From Cryobacterium sp. SO1 (GTDB taxonomy: Bacteria > Actinomycetota > Actinomycetes > Actinomycetales > Microbacteriaceae), in the NCBI RefSeq assembly GCF_004210215.2, contig NZ_CP067394.1:124001-188000 (forward strand): DNA of 64,000 nucleotides. Reading direction: 5' to 3'. A program made the translations under genes and the position numbers. Below are positions 40,459 through 49,930 of the stretch, piece by piece. Position 1 is the stretch's first letter. Each line of letters opens with the position of its first letter. The notes below the pieces were generated by a model. It saw only the letters and a list, made by a program, of their open reading frames with translations, was not told the DNA's origin and did no database searches.

Positions 40459-40866
40459 TCAGACGAAGAGCAGCACGATCCCCAGGATCGCCGAGCCGAC
40501 ACCCAGGCCGATGAGGATCAGTCCGGTCAGACGCAGCGCCTTGCCGTCGTGGTCCGGGGAGTGGGTGCGGCAGCGCTCGGGCGCCCTGGCGTTGAACCAC
40601 AGGGTGACATCGTCACCGGGTTCGAGATGCGCGGTCTCGTGGCTGTCGGCGCGGGCCTCGTGCACCTCACCGGTGGTGTCGAACCAGCGGATCACCGAGC
40701 CGCTCTTCGTGGCCGCCACGACACCATCCGCCTGCACCCAGCGGCGCCCGAAGCCGCGAACCGACAGGCCGACGATGTACAGCGGGAGACCCACCAGAAG
40801 ACCGACGATGGTGAAGATCTCGCTGAGCATCGAGACGATGTCGTGAAGGTCCACCCGTTCCGCCAT
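40459..40866 (-). CDS. DUF3592-like membrane protein
   Basis: 135 residues. An N-terminal membrane helix (IFTIVGLLVGLPLYIVGLSV), an extracytoplasmic beta-rich part (WVQADGVVAATKSGSVIRWF to EPGDDVTLWFNARAPERCRT) and a second helix at the end (LTGLILIGLGVGSAILGIVL). The GSVIRWFDTTGEVHEA pattern resembles DUF3592. Function unknown. Ends 97 bases before the DJ-1 start in the same direction. Confidence 0.65.
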   Translation of the reverse strand: MAERVDLHDIVSMLSEIFTIVGLLVGLPLYIVGLSVRGFGRRWVQADGVVAATKSGSVIRWFDTTGEVHEARADSHETAHLEPGDDVTLWFNARAPERCRTHSPDHDGKALRLTGLILIGLGVGSAILGIVLLFV

Positions 40867-41021
40867 TCCCGTTGCTCTGCCTAGGGTGAAATGTTAGCGT
40901 GCGCGGCGCGGGAGCGTGGTGTCGGGCTGTAGTTGCGCGCAGGGTGGGCCTGGTGCAGCAGGGTGCGCTGGTGGTGCGGGCCTCAACCGGGGGATGACCC
41001 GGCCGGTTCCGCGCCCAGGTT

Positions 41022-42407
41022 CTAGCGCGGGCTGGTCGCCTCGACGACGACGATCTCGCGGGTGGCGGTGTCGCGGTCCCTGACCTGCCTGGCAAGGTCG
41101 GCTTTCGCGGTGACGATGCGGATGGCCGTGGTGGCCGGCTGGCCGTCGCCGCGGTGCCGAACCCGCAACCTGGGCACGCCGCGGGGCTCGGTGCGCGGCC
41201 GGATTCGCACACGCAGGCGCTGATAGCGCACCATCCAGAACATCACGGCGGCAGCGGCGATCAGGCCGCTGGCGGCGGCGACTCCGATGGCCCAACGCGG
41301 GCCGTACTGGTCGGCGACCCAGCCCACCAGCGGGGCGCCGAGCGGGGTGCCGCCGGCGAAAATGGCCATGTACAGGGCCATCACCCGGCCGCGCATGGCC
41401 GGTTCGGTGGTGGTCTGCACGTAGGCGTTCGCCGTTGTCATCAGGGTCAGCGAGGTGAGCCCGACGAACGCGAGTGAGATCGCGAAGGTGAGGTAGCTGG
41501 GCATCACGGCGGCGATCGCGCAGGTCAGGCCGAAGAAGAAGGCTCCGCCGACCACGAGTCGCATCCGGGGCCGGCTGCGCCTGGCCGAGAGTAGAGCGCC
41601 GGCCACGCTGCCGACGGCCATGATCGAGCTGAGGATGCCGAACTCGGTGGCCCCCATGCCGAACTCCACTGTGGCCATGGTCGAGGTGAAAATGGCGAAG
41701 TTGAAGCCGAAGGTGCCCACCAGGAACACCGTGATCAGCACCGCGACGATGTCCGGCCGATGCCAAACATAACGGAAGCCGGCCATGAGCTGGCCGCGTT
41801 CGCGCGGCGCCCGCGGCTGCTTGCGCAACTGCTTGGTGCGCAGCAGGGTCATGGCGAACACGGTGAAGGCGAAGGTGGCGGCGTTGATCATGAACACCCA
41901 GCCGGCGCCGACGGCGACGGTGAGCAGGCCGGCCGCGGCGGGACCGATCAGCCGCGCACCGTTGAACGAGGCCGAGTTGAGCGCCACGGCGTTGGAGAGG
42001 CTATCGTCTGGAACGAGCTCGGAGACGAAGGTCTGCCGGGCGGGGGCGTCGATGGCGGCGACGATGCCCAGGCCGAGGGCGAAGAGGTAGACATGCCAGA
42101 GCTCGACGACACCGGTGACGGTGATCAGGCCGAGGCCCAGGGCGAGGCCTCCCATCAGGGACTGGGTGAGCATGAGCAGCGTGCGCCGGTCGAACCTGTC
42201 GGCGATAAGGCCGGACCAGGGCATCAGCACGAGCTGCGGCCCGAACTGCAGGGCCATTACGATGCCCACCGCGGTGGCGTTGTAGTCGGTGAGCTGGGTC
42301 AGCACGATCCAGTCCTGGGCCGTGCGCTGCATCCAGGTGCCCACATTGGACACCAGGGCGCCGGCGAACCAGATCCGGTAGTTGACCACGCTCATAGAGC
42401 GGAACAT
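41022..42407 (-). CDS. MFS transporter (DHA3/enterobactin-exporter type), MarR-controlled
   Basis: 461 residues with 12 predicted helices. FAGALVSNVGTWMQRTAQDW, MPWSGLIADRFDRRTLLML (loop 2-3 motif) and IDAPARQTFVSELVPDDSLS are hallmarks of the MFS_3/EntS-like group, which exports siderophores, macrolides and other compounds. About 60 residues after the last helix are charged and probably cytoplasmic. Start taken at the ATG at 42407, five bases after the marR stop; a TTG three codons upstream would overlap that stop. Efflux pump of a MarR-regulated pair. Confidence 0.85.
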   Translation of the reverse strand: MFRSMSVVNYRIWFAGALVSNVGTWMQRTAQDWIVLTQLTDYNATAVGIVMALQFGPQLVLMPWSGLIADRFDRRTLLMLTQSLMGGLALGLGLITVTGVVELWHVYLFALGLGIVAAIDAPARQTFVSELVPDDSLSNAVALNSASFNGARLIGPAAAGLLTVAVGAGWVFMINAATFAFTVFAMTLLRTKQLRKQPRAPRERGQLMAGFRYVWHRPDIVAVLITVFLVGTFGFNFAIFTSTMATVEFGMGATEFGILSSIMAVGSVAGALLSARRSRPRMRLVVGGAFFFGLTCAIAAVMPSYLTFAISLAFVGLTSLTLMTTANAYVQTTTEPAMRGRVMALYMAIFAGGTPLGAPLVGWVADQYGPRWAIGVAAASGLIAAAAVMFWMVRYQRLRVRIRPRTEPRGVPRLRVRHRGDGQPATTAIRIVTAKADLARQVRDRDTATREIVVVEATSPR

Positions 42408-42412
42408 TGCAC

Positions 42413-42904
42413 TCAACTGTTGGCGAGCTCCTTCATGATTTCGGTGGCGGCGGCCAGTGTCTGGCGCTGCTCAGGGGTGAGTGTGAGGATGCGTGTGGCG
42501 ATCCAGTCGTCCCGGCGCCTGCGGGTCTCGCGCACCAGGGTCATCCCGTTGTCTGTGACCGTGAGCACGACCTTGCGGCCGTCCTCGGCCGAGCCGGCTC
42601 TGTTGACCAGGCCGGCTTCGACCAGCGCGTTGACGGTGCGATTCATCGAGGGCGGCGTCACGCGCTCCTCCTCGCTGAGCGCGCTCAGGGTCATCGGGCC
42701 GAGCCTGAAGACCGCGCCGAGGGCCGAGAACTGGCCGCTGGTGAGTTCGTTGTCCGCTTGCTCCTGGCGTACACGGCGGGCGAGCCGACCGTTCGCGAGC
42801 CTGAAATCATGGCTCAACTCCGCGACCGAGCGCCGCTTGGTGTGCGGGGCGGCGGCCGCGGGTGCGGATGCGGGGGAGATGGGCGCAGTGGGACTCTCAG
42901 ACAT
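42413..42904 (-). CDS. MarR-family transcriptional regulator
   Basis: 163 residues. Winged helix (LTSGQFSALGAVFRLGPMTL, PPSMNRTVNALVEAGLVNRA, then GRKVVLTVTDNG) between dimerisation helices. It should repress itself and the downstream MFS pump; palindromic sites lie immediately before its start. The first 18 residues are Ala/Pro-rich and probably disordered. Confidence 0.88.
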   Translation of the reverse strand: MSESPTAPISPASAPAAAAPHTKRRSVAELSHDFRLANGRLARRVRQEQADNELTSGQFSALGAVFRLGPMTLSALSEEERVTPPSMNRTVNALVEAGLVNRAGSAEDGRKVVLTVTDNGMTLVRETRRRRDDWIATRILTLTPEQRQTLAAATEIMKELANS

Positions 42905-42910
42905 GATTAC

Positions 42911-42937
42911 TTAGCCTAACAAATTAGCCATGCTAAT
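42911..42937. promoter_or_regulatory. MarR operator region
   Basis: A perfect palindrome ATTAGC-CAT-GCTAAT (42923-42937) and a related TTAGCCTAA (42911-42919). The second overlaps the marR -10 box (TAGGCT on the minus strand). Arrangement fits autorepression. Confidence 0.65.
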
Positions 42938-42987
42938 GATTCCCGGGTTCCCCGCGTTCCCCACTGCGCCCACTTGCGCCAACTGTT

Positions 42988-43039
42988 CCCGTTGCGGACA
43001 AGTGCACCCGGTGTGCCGGGTGCACTTGTCCGCAACGGG
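42988..43039. repeat. Perfect 24-base-pair inverted repeat with 4-base loop
   Basis: Arms begin CCCGTTGCGGACAAGTGCAC and end CCGG on the left, with an exact complement on the right; loop TGTG. It sits between divergent genes, so it is not a simple terminator. Confidence 0.9.
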
Positions 43040-43100
43040 GCGAGTTGCGAGGGAGCAGCGGCGGGGAAACGGGAGCGGGACAGGTGCGGTGGTTGTGCGG

Positions 43101-43112
43101 CAGAATGAGTCC
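43101..43112 (+). promoter_or_regulatory. Leaderless promoter -10 box
   Basis: CAGAAT (43101-43106), six bases, then GTG at 43113. Confidence 0.45.
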
Positions 43113-44102
43113 GTGCCCACCTTCATTGACGAATATGGCGTCCCGATCGTCTACTATGCCTGGCCTGTCGACAACCCGAGAGCCATCGTGCAGCTTGTGC
43201 ACGGGGTGGGCGAGCACGCCCTGCGCTATCGCGAGGTGGCCCGCGCGCTCAACGCGGCCGGCTACTCGGTCTACGCCGACGACCACCGCGGGCACGGCCA
43301 GACCGGGATGCTGCAGCACCGCGGCGACGCGGCCCAGCTGGGCCGGCTCGGCGTTGGCGGCCTGCGCGCGGCGGTCGCCGCTGTGCACGCCTTCACCGGC
43401 GTGATCCGCCAGGCGGCGCTGCAGCAGGCGGCGGTGCACGGCGCGCAGCCCGCCCAGCCCGCCCAGCCCGCCCAGCCCGCGCAGGCCGCGCCTGCTGCGC
43501 AGCCCGCGAGGTCGGTGCCGTCCGAGTCGCCGGCGCAACCCGCGGTGCCGCTGGTGTTGATCGGCCACAGCTGGGGCTCGTTCATGGCGCAGATGATCCT
43601 CAACGAGTATCCCCAGGACTACCAGGCTGCCGTACTCACCGGCACCGCCTACCGCTGGCCCGGCTACCTCGATAGCGGCGACCTCAACCGCAAACACAAG
43701 CACCTCGGCACAACGGGCGCCGAGTGGCTCAGCCGGGACCCGGCGGTCGCTGCGGCGTTCGTGGCCGATCCGCTCACCACGAGCGTGCCCCTGGCCACGC
43801 TCTTCGGACTGCGCGACGCCGCCCGCATCCTCGGCCGCCCGGCCCGGCGCCTCCCGGCAACCCTGCCCGTGCTCATCCAGGTGGGCGGCGACGACCCCGT
43901 GGGCGGGGAGCGCAGCGCCAGGAAGCTCGCCGCCGCCTACACCCGCCGGTCCGGGCTGCGGGATGTGAGCCTGATCGTCTACCCCGGCGCGCGGCACGAG
44001 GTCTTCAACGAGACCAACCGCGACGAGGTGCTGGGTGACCTGATGGCCTGGCTGGGGGCCCGCTTGCCGGCTCCCGCCCAGGAGTCCGCCGCCGACGATT
44101 AG
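43113..44102 (+). CDS. Alpha/beta hydrolase, monoacylglycerol-lipase/lysophospholipase type
   Basis: 329 residues from the GTG at 43113. IVQLVHGVGEHALRYREVAR is the family opening with the oxyanion His-Gly, DDHRGHGQTG follows, the nucleophile is Ser in LIGHSWGSFMAQ, and the acid and His are plausibly in QVGGDDPVGG and YPGARHEVFNETNRD. An Ala/Gln/Pro-rich insert of about 35 residues (QPAQPAQPAQPAQAAPA) separates the first strands from the nucleophile elbow and is not part of the family core. Cytosolic; likely acts on lysolipids or monoglycerides. Confidence 0.85.
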   Translation: MPTFIDEYGVPIVYYAWPVDNPRAIVQLVHGVGEHALRYREVARALNAAGYSVYADDHRGHGQTGMLQHRGDAAQLGRLGVGGLRAAVAAVHAFTGVIRQAALQQAAVHGAQPAQPAQPAQPAQAAPAAQPARSVPSESPAQPAVPLVLIGHSWGSFMAQMILNEYPQDYQAAVLTGTAYRWPGYLDSGDLNRKHKHLGTTGAEWLSRDPAVAAAFVADPLTTSVPLATLFGLRDAARILGRPARRLPATLPVLIQVGGDDPVGGERSARKLAAAYTRRSGLRDVSLIVYPGARHEVFNETNRDEVLGDLMAWLGARLPAPAQESAADD

Positions 44103-44111
44103 GCTGGGCTC
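44100..44111 (+). promoter_or_regulatory. Leaderless promoter -10 box
   Basis: TAGGCT (44100-44105), six bases, then ATG at 44112. The TAG is the stop codon of the previous gene. Confidence 0.6.
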
Positions 44112-45161
44112 ATGCATGGTGAATACAAGGTCCCCGGCGGCAAACTCGTCGTGGTCGATCTGAATGTCGTCGACAACGTCATCACCGATTTTCGCCTGGC
44201 CGGTGATTTCTTTCTCGAGCCGGATGACGCGCTCGAGGACATCAACGCCGCGGTGAACGGCCTCGCCGCCGACAGCGACGCCGCCACCATCGCGGCGGCC
44301 GTCCGGGCCGCGTTACCGCCTGCGGCCACCCTGCTCGGCTTCTCGCCGGAGTCGGTCGCCGTGGCCATCCGTCGCTCGCTCGCCCACGCCAGCGGCTGGC
44401 GCGACTACGAGTGGCAGCTCATCCACACCAAGGCCGTGCCGCCGGTGATGCAGATGGCGCTCGACGAAGTGCTCGCGGTCGAGGTCGGCGAGGGCCGCCG
44501 CAGCCCCACCCTGCGCATCTGGGAGTGGAACGAACCGGCCGTCGTCATCGGCAGCTTCCAGTCGCTGAAGAACGAGGTCGACCCGGTCAACGCCGAGAAG
44601 CACGGTTTCACCGTGGTGCGCCGGGTCTCCGGCGGTGGAGCCATGTTCATGGAGGCCGGCTCGGTGATCACCTACTCGATCTACGCGCCCACCGAGCTTG
44701 TGCAGGGCATGAGCTTCGCCGATTCCTACGCATTCCTCGACGAGTGGGTCATCACGGCCCTCAAGACCCTCGGGATCGACGCGCACTACCAGCCGCTCAA
44801 CGACATCACGAGCCCCACCGGCAAGATCGGCGGCGCGGCCCAGAAGCGGCTCGGCAGCGGTGCCGTGCTGCACCACGTCACCATGAGCTACGACATGGAC
44901 GGCGAGAAGATGGTGCAGGTGCTGCGCATCGGCCGGGAGAAGCTCAGCGACAAGGGCATCACCAGCGCCGCCAAGCGGGTGGACCCGCTCCGCAGCCAGA
45001 CCGGGCTCAGCCGCGCCGAGATCATCGACCGTATGAAGCAGACCTTCACGAGCCTCTACGGTGCCAAGCCGGGCGAGATCACCGACGAGGAGTATGCCAA
45101 GGCGGCCGACCTCGTCGAGAGTAAATTCAGCACCGACGCGTGGATCGGCCGTGTCCCCTGA
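44112..45161 (+). CDS. Lipoate--protein ligase family protein, accessory domain first
   Basis: 349 residues. Residues 1-85 (MHGEYKVPGGKLVVVDLNVV, FRLAGDFFLEPDDALEDINA) resemble the small accessory domain normally found after the catalytic domain in LplA. Residues about 95-349 are the catalytic LplA/BPL domain: WEWNEPAVVIGSFQSLKNEV, VVRRVSGGGAMFMEAGSVI (R-R-x-S-G-G-G) and the lysine in SPTGKIGGAAQKR. It should attach lipoate, via lipoyl-AMP, to 2-oxoacid dehydrogenase or glycine cleavage subunits; octanoyl transfer is also possible. Leaderless start. Confidence 0.85.
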   Translation: MHGEYKVPGGKLVVVDLNVVDNVITDFRLAGDFFLEPDDALEDINAAVNGLAADSDAATIAAAVRAALPPAATLLGFSPESVAVAIRRSLAHASGWRDYEWQLIHTKAVPPVMQMALDEVLAVEVGEGRRSPTLRIWEWNEPAVVIGSFQSLKNEVDPVNAEKHGFTVVRRVSGGGAMFMEAGSVITYSIYAPTELVQGMSFADSYAFLDEWVITALKTLGIDAHYQPLNDITSPTGKIGGAAQKRLGSGAVLHHVTMSYDMDGEKMVQVLRIGREKLSDKGITSAAKRVDPLRSQTGLSRAEIIDRMKQTFTSLYGAKPGEITDEEYAKAADLVESKFSTDAWIGRVP

Positions 45162-45204
45162 CCAGAAGTATGACCTGACCGGCAGCTCTACCTGACCAGC
45201 AGTG

Positions 45205-45525
45205 CTACCGGCCGCGACTGAGCAGGTCCTGGTATTCGACGTGCCGGTCGATCCAGTCCGCGACGAACGGGCAGGCCGCCACCACGGTGAGGTCGGTGCG
45301 GGTGCGCACGTCATCCAGCGCCTCCTCGATGAGGATGCCGGCCAGCCCGTTGGCGCGCTTGGCCGGGTCGACCTCGGTGTGGATGAAGGTGAGATCCTGG
45401 CCCACCTGCCGGTAGTCCGCCAGGCCCACGAGTCCGTCGTCCTGCCAGAGGGTATACCGCGAAAGATCGGGTTCATGCCGCACCTCGGCGATGGCGTCCT
45501 CACGGGTCAACTTGTCGATCGTCAT
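45205..45525 (-). CDS. Small GNAT-like N-acetyltransferase (YidJ/NATD1 type)
   Basis: 106 residues, matching the minimal GNAT group. YTLWQDDGLVGLADYRQVGQ, FIHTEVDPAKRANGLAGILI (the acetyl-CoA loop, R-A-N-G-L-A) and TVVAACPFVADWIDRHVEYQ are the three conserved blocks. Substrate unknown. ATG at 45525 lies six bases after TACGCT; a few in-frame codons further upstream overlap the divergent promoter and are not supported. Confidence 0.8.
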   Translation of the reverse strand: MTIDKLTREDAIAEVRHEPDLSRYTLWQDDGLVGLADYRQVGQDLTFIHTEVDPAKRANGLAGILIEEALDDVRTRTDLTVVAACPFVADWIDRHVEYQDLLSRGR

Positions 45526-45559
45526 CGGATCAGCGTAGGCCGACTGACACAATGAGGGA
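45526..45559. promoter_or_regulatory. Back-to-back leaderless promoters
   Basis: Minus strand: TACGCT (45537-45532) plus six bases to the GNAT ATG. Plus strand: CACAAT (45548-45553) plus six bases to the methyltransferase ATG at 45560. The two genes are separated by only 34 bases, so both promoters must fit in that space. Confidence 0.5.
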
Positions 45560-46465
45560 ATGCCAAACGCGTGGACTCAGTCCTCTCCCAGCAGAGTCAT
45601 CGAGGCAGACAACCTGGCGGTGCTGCCCACGCTGCCCGACGGTGTCTTCACCCTGATCTACCTCGACCCGCCGTTCAACACCGGCCGCAGCCAGAAACGC
45701 CAGGCCACCACGTCGGTACGGAGCACCCTGGCCAGCGGCTTGCACGCCACCGGAACGATCACAGGCTTCAAGGGTCAGCGCTACGAGCGCATCAAGGGTG
45801 ACTTGCTCGGCTACGACGACCAGTTCGAGGACTACTGGGCGTTCCTGGAGCCCCGTCTGATCGAGGCCTGGCGGCTGCTGGCCGACGACGGCACCCTCTA
45901 CCTGCACCTGGATTACCGCGAAGCGCACTACGCCAAGGTGCTGCTCGATGCCCTCTTCGGCCGGGACTGCTTTCTCAACGAACTGATCTGGGCCTACGAC
46001 TACGGAGCGAAATCGAAGAACCGGTGGCCCACCAAGCACGACACGATCCTGGTCTACGTGAAGAACCCCCGGAGCTACTACTTCGACTCCAGCACAGTCG
46101 ACCGGGAGCCGTACATGGCGCCGGGCCTGGTCACACCTGAGAAGGTGGCCAAGGGCAAGCTGCCGACGGATGTCTGGTGGCACACGATCGTCTCGCCCAC
46201 CGGCAAGGAGAAAACCGGCTACCCCACCCAGAAGCCCGTCGGCATCCTGCGCCGCATGATCCAGGCGTCCAGCCGCGAGGGCGACTGGGTTTTGGACTTC
46301 TTCGCCGGCAGCGGTACGACGGGAGCCGTCGCGGCGGCCCTGAACCGCAAATTCGTGCTCATCGACCAGAACCCGGAGTCACTCACCGTGATGCACGAGA
46401 GGCTCGGCGCCCTGCCCGACGTGGATTTCGTCGACGCCGAGCAGGAGACAAGACTGGGAGCATGA
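45560..46465 (+). CDS. Orphan site-specific DNA methyltransferase (N4/N6, beta-type order)
   Basis: 301 residues. Catalytic motif IV DPPFNTGRS near residue 36 precedes the SAM-binding motif I DFFAGSGTTGAVAAAL near residue 255, the order of beta-class enzymes. LYLHLDYREAHYAKVLLD, ELIWAYDYGAKSKNRWPTKH and YPTQKPVGILRRMI are typical of this class. DPPF is compatible with N6-adenine or N4-cytosine methylation. No restriction endonuclease is adjacent, so it is a solitary, possibly epigenetic, methylase. Coupled by ATGA overlap to the LLM oxidoreductase. Confidence 0.88.
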   Translation: MPNAWTQSSPSRVIEADNLAVLPTLPDGVFTLIYLDPPFNTGRSQKRQATTSVRSTLASGLHATGTITGFKGQRYERIKGDLLGYDDQFEDYWAFLEPRLIEAWRLLADDGTLYLHLDYREAHYAKVLLDALFGRDCFLNELIWAYDYGAKSKNRWPTKHDTILVYVKNPRSYYFDSSTVDREPYMAPGLVTPEKVAKGKLPTDVWWHTIVSPTGKEKTGYPTQKPVGILRRMIQASSREGDWVLDFFAGSGTTGAVAAALNRKFVLIDQNPESLTVMHERLGALPDVDFVDAEQETRLGA

Positions 46466-47388
46466 GACTCCGCATCTTCACCGAGCCCCAGCAGGGCGCC
46501 AACTACGACGACCTCCTCGCCGTCGCGCAGGCCACCGAGACGCTGGGCTTTGACGCCTTCTTCCGCAGTGACCACTACCTCGCCATGGGCGAGAACGTCT
46601 CCGGGCTGCCCGGGCCGACGGATGCCTGGACCACCCTGGCCGGACTGGCGCGCGAAACCAAGCGGATCCGCCTGGGCACCCTGGTGTCATCGGTCACCTA
46701 CCGGCCGCCGGGCGTGCTGGCGATCCAGGTCGCCCAGGTCGACCAGATGTCCGGCGGACGCGTGGAACTGGGCCTGGGCACGGGCTGGTTCGAACAGGAG
46801 CACCTGGCCTATGGTATTCCGTTCCCGGCCAAGCGGTTCGGCATGCTCGAAGAGCAACTCGAAGTGATCACCGGCCTGTGGGGCACCCCCGTCGGCGACA
46901 CCTACAGCTTCACCGGCGAGCACTACAGACTCGTCGATTCGCCGGCGCTGCCCAAGCCCACACAGGCCCGGGTGCCGGTGATCGTCGGCGGTGGCGGCGC
47001 CAAGCGCACCCCGGCGATGGCCGCCAGGTTCGCCACCGAGTTCAACCTGCCGTTCCCCGACTTCGCCGACATACCGGCAAAGTTCGCCGGGGTGCGGACG
47101 GCCTGTGAGGCCGTGGGCCGCGATCCCGGGGAGCTGGTCTACTCGACCGCGCTGATCGCGGTGGCGGGAGCCGACGAGGCCGCCTTCACCCGCCGCGCCG
47201 CCGCTGTGGGTCGGGAGAGAGCCGAACTGCGCGAACACGGCATCGCCGGCACCACCGGTGAGGTCGTCGACAGGCTCGGTGCCCTCGCCGCCGACGGCGT
47301 GGAGTGCGTCTACTTGCAGATCATGGACCTCGCCGACCTCGATCACCTGGACTTCATCGCCCGCGAGGTCGTGCCGCAGCTGGCCTGA
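46462..47388 (+). CDS. LLM-class F420-dependent oxidoreductase
   Basis: 308 residues, luciferase-like barrel. ETLGFDAFFRSDHYLAMG, LGTLVSSVTYRPPGVLAIQV, LGLGTGWFEQEHLAYGIPFP and VPVIVGGGGAKRTPAMAARF are the family blocks, closest to the F420-dependent type common in actinobacteria. Substrate unknown. Start overlaps the methyltransferase stop, a functionally unexplained pairing. Confidence 0.88.
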   Translation: MRLRIFTEPQQGANYDDLLAVAQATETLGFDAFFRSDHYLAMGENVSGLPGPTDAWTTLAGLARETKRIRLGTLVSSVTYRPPGVLAIQVAQVDQMSGGRVELGLGTGWFEQEHLAYGIPFPAKRFGMLEEQLEVITGLWGTPVGDTYSFTGEHYRLVDSPALPKPTQARVPVIVGGGGAKRTPAMAARFATEFNLPFPDFADIPAKFAGVRTACEAVGRDPGELVYSTALIAVAGADEAAFTRRAAAVGRERAELREHGIAGTTGEVVDRLGALAADGVECVYLQIMDLADLDHLDFIAREVVPQLA

Positions 47389-47412
47389 CCTGCCGTGGCC
47401 GGCCTGCCGTGG

Positions 47413-48441
47413 CTACGCGGACTCGCGCAGCACCAGTCGGGTGGGCATGAGGGCGCGGTGCGGCATACTCTCGTCACCGGCGAGCCGGCGCAGCAGGATG
47501 TCCGCCATCGCGTGGCCCATCTCTTCGGAGGGCTGGCTCACGGTGGTCAGCGGCACCGGACCGCTCAGCGCAGCCGGGCTGTCATCGAAACCGACGACGG
47601 CGACATCCCCGGGTACGGAACGGCCGGACTCGCGCAGTACGGCAGCGGCGCCGGTGGCCATCAGGTCACTCGCCACGAAGAGGCCGTCGATGTCGGGGCA
47701 CCGCTCCAGCAGCCGGCGGGTGGCTGCCGCGCCGCCCGCGGCGGTGAAGTCGGCGAGTTCGACGGCATCCGTGGGCAGCCCGGCCCGCTCGAGCGCGCGC
47801 CGGAAACCGGTGAGCCGGTCGATGCCGGCCGGCATGTCCCCGGCCCCCGCGATGGAGCCGATGCGGAGGCGCCCCATGTCGATCAGGTGCTGGGTCCCGG
47901 TTTCCGCGCCGGCGGCGTTATCGACGTCGACGAACCAGGCCCCGACATTGTCTGCGTTCGACGGCCGGCCACCGAAGACCACCGGCATGGTCGTTTCGAG
48001 TTCGGCCACGAAGTCGTCGCCGGTGTGGTGCGACACGACCAGTGCACCGTCGACGTTGCCCGAGCGCAGGTAGCGTAGGGTCTTGTGCCGCGGGTCACTC
48101 GAGGCGACCAGCAGGTTGAGCGTGTAGTCGCTCTGGTCGAGGCGGCGGGTGATGCCCTGCACAACCGCGGCGAAGTACGGGTCACCGAAGAACCGGGCCA
48201 TGTCTTCCGGCACGACCAAGGCGACCGCCTGGGTCTGCCGACTCGCCAACGAGCGGGCCGCCCGGTTCGGCACGTAGTTGAGCTTGTCGATCGCCTCGGT
48301 CACCGAGGCGACAATCTCCGGGCTGACTTTGGTGGACCCGTTCACGACCCGGCTCACGGTCGCCCGGGACACCCCGGCCACCTCGGCCACCATTTCCAAG
48401 GTGGGCTGCGAGGGACGGGCCTGGCGCACATCGGTTGTCAT
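47413..48441 (-). CDS. LacI-family regulator of the beta-glucoside regulon (CebR/BglR-like)
   Basis: 342 residues. Helix-turn-helix TLEMVAEVAGVSRATVSRVV with hinge KLNYVPNRAARSLASRQTQ, then the periplasmic-binding-protein-like sensor domain (ALVVSHHTGDDFVAELE, FVDVDNAAGAETGTQHLI, VAVVGFDDSPAALSG). It follows the GH1 gene by 4 bases but has its own TAGACT box. Three copies of TGAGAGCGCTCTCA before the transport operon and the phosphorylase-like gene are its likely targets; CebR of Streptomyces binds the similar TGGGAGCGCTCCCA with cellobiose as inducer. Confidence 0.88.
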   Translation of the reverse strand: MTTDVRQARPSQPTLEMVAEVAGVSRATVSRVVNGSTKVSPEIVASVTEAIDKLNYVPNRAARSLASRQTQAVALVVPEDMARFFGDPYFAAVVQGITRRLDQSDYTLNLLVASSDPRHKTLRYLRSGNVDGALVVSHHTGDDFVAELETTMPVVFGGRPSNADNVGAWFVDVDNAAGAETGTQHLIDMGRLRIGSIAGAGDMPAGIDRLTGFRRALERAGLPTDAVELADFTAAGGAAATRRLLERCPDIDGLFVASDLMATGAAAVLRESGRSVPGDVAVVGFDDSPAALSGPVPLTTVSQPSEEMGHAMADILLRRLAGDESMPHRALMPTRLVLRESA

Positions 48442-48445
48442 GAAG

Positions 48446-49926
<1,481 letters not shown>

Positions 49927-49930
<4 letters not shown>

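Noticed and set aside
45560..46465. Restriction-modification or other defence system
   Set aside because: Only the methyltransferase is present; neighbours are metabolic genes and no nuclease or helicase is nearby.
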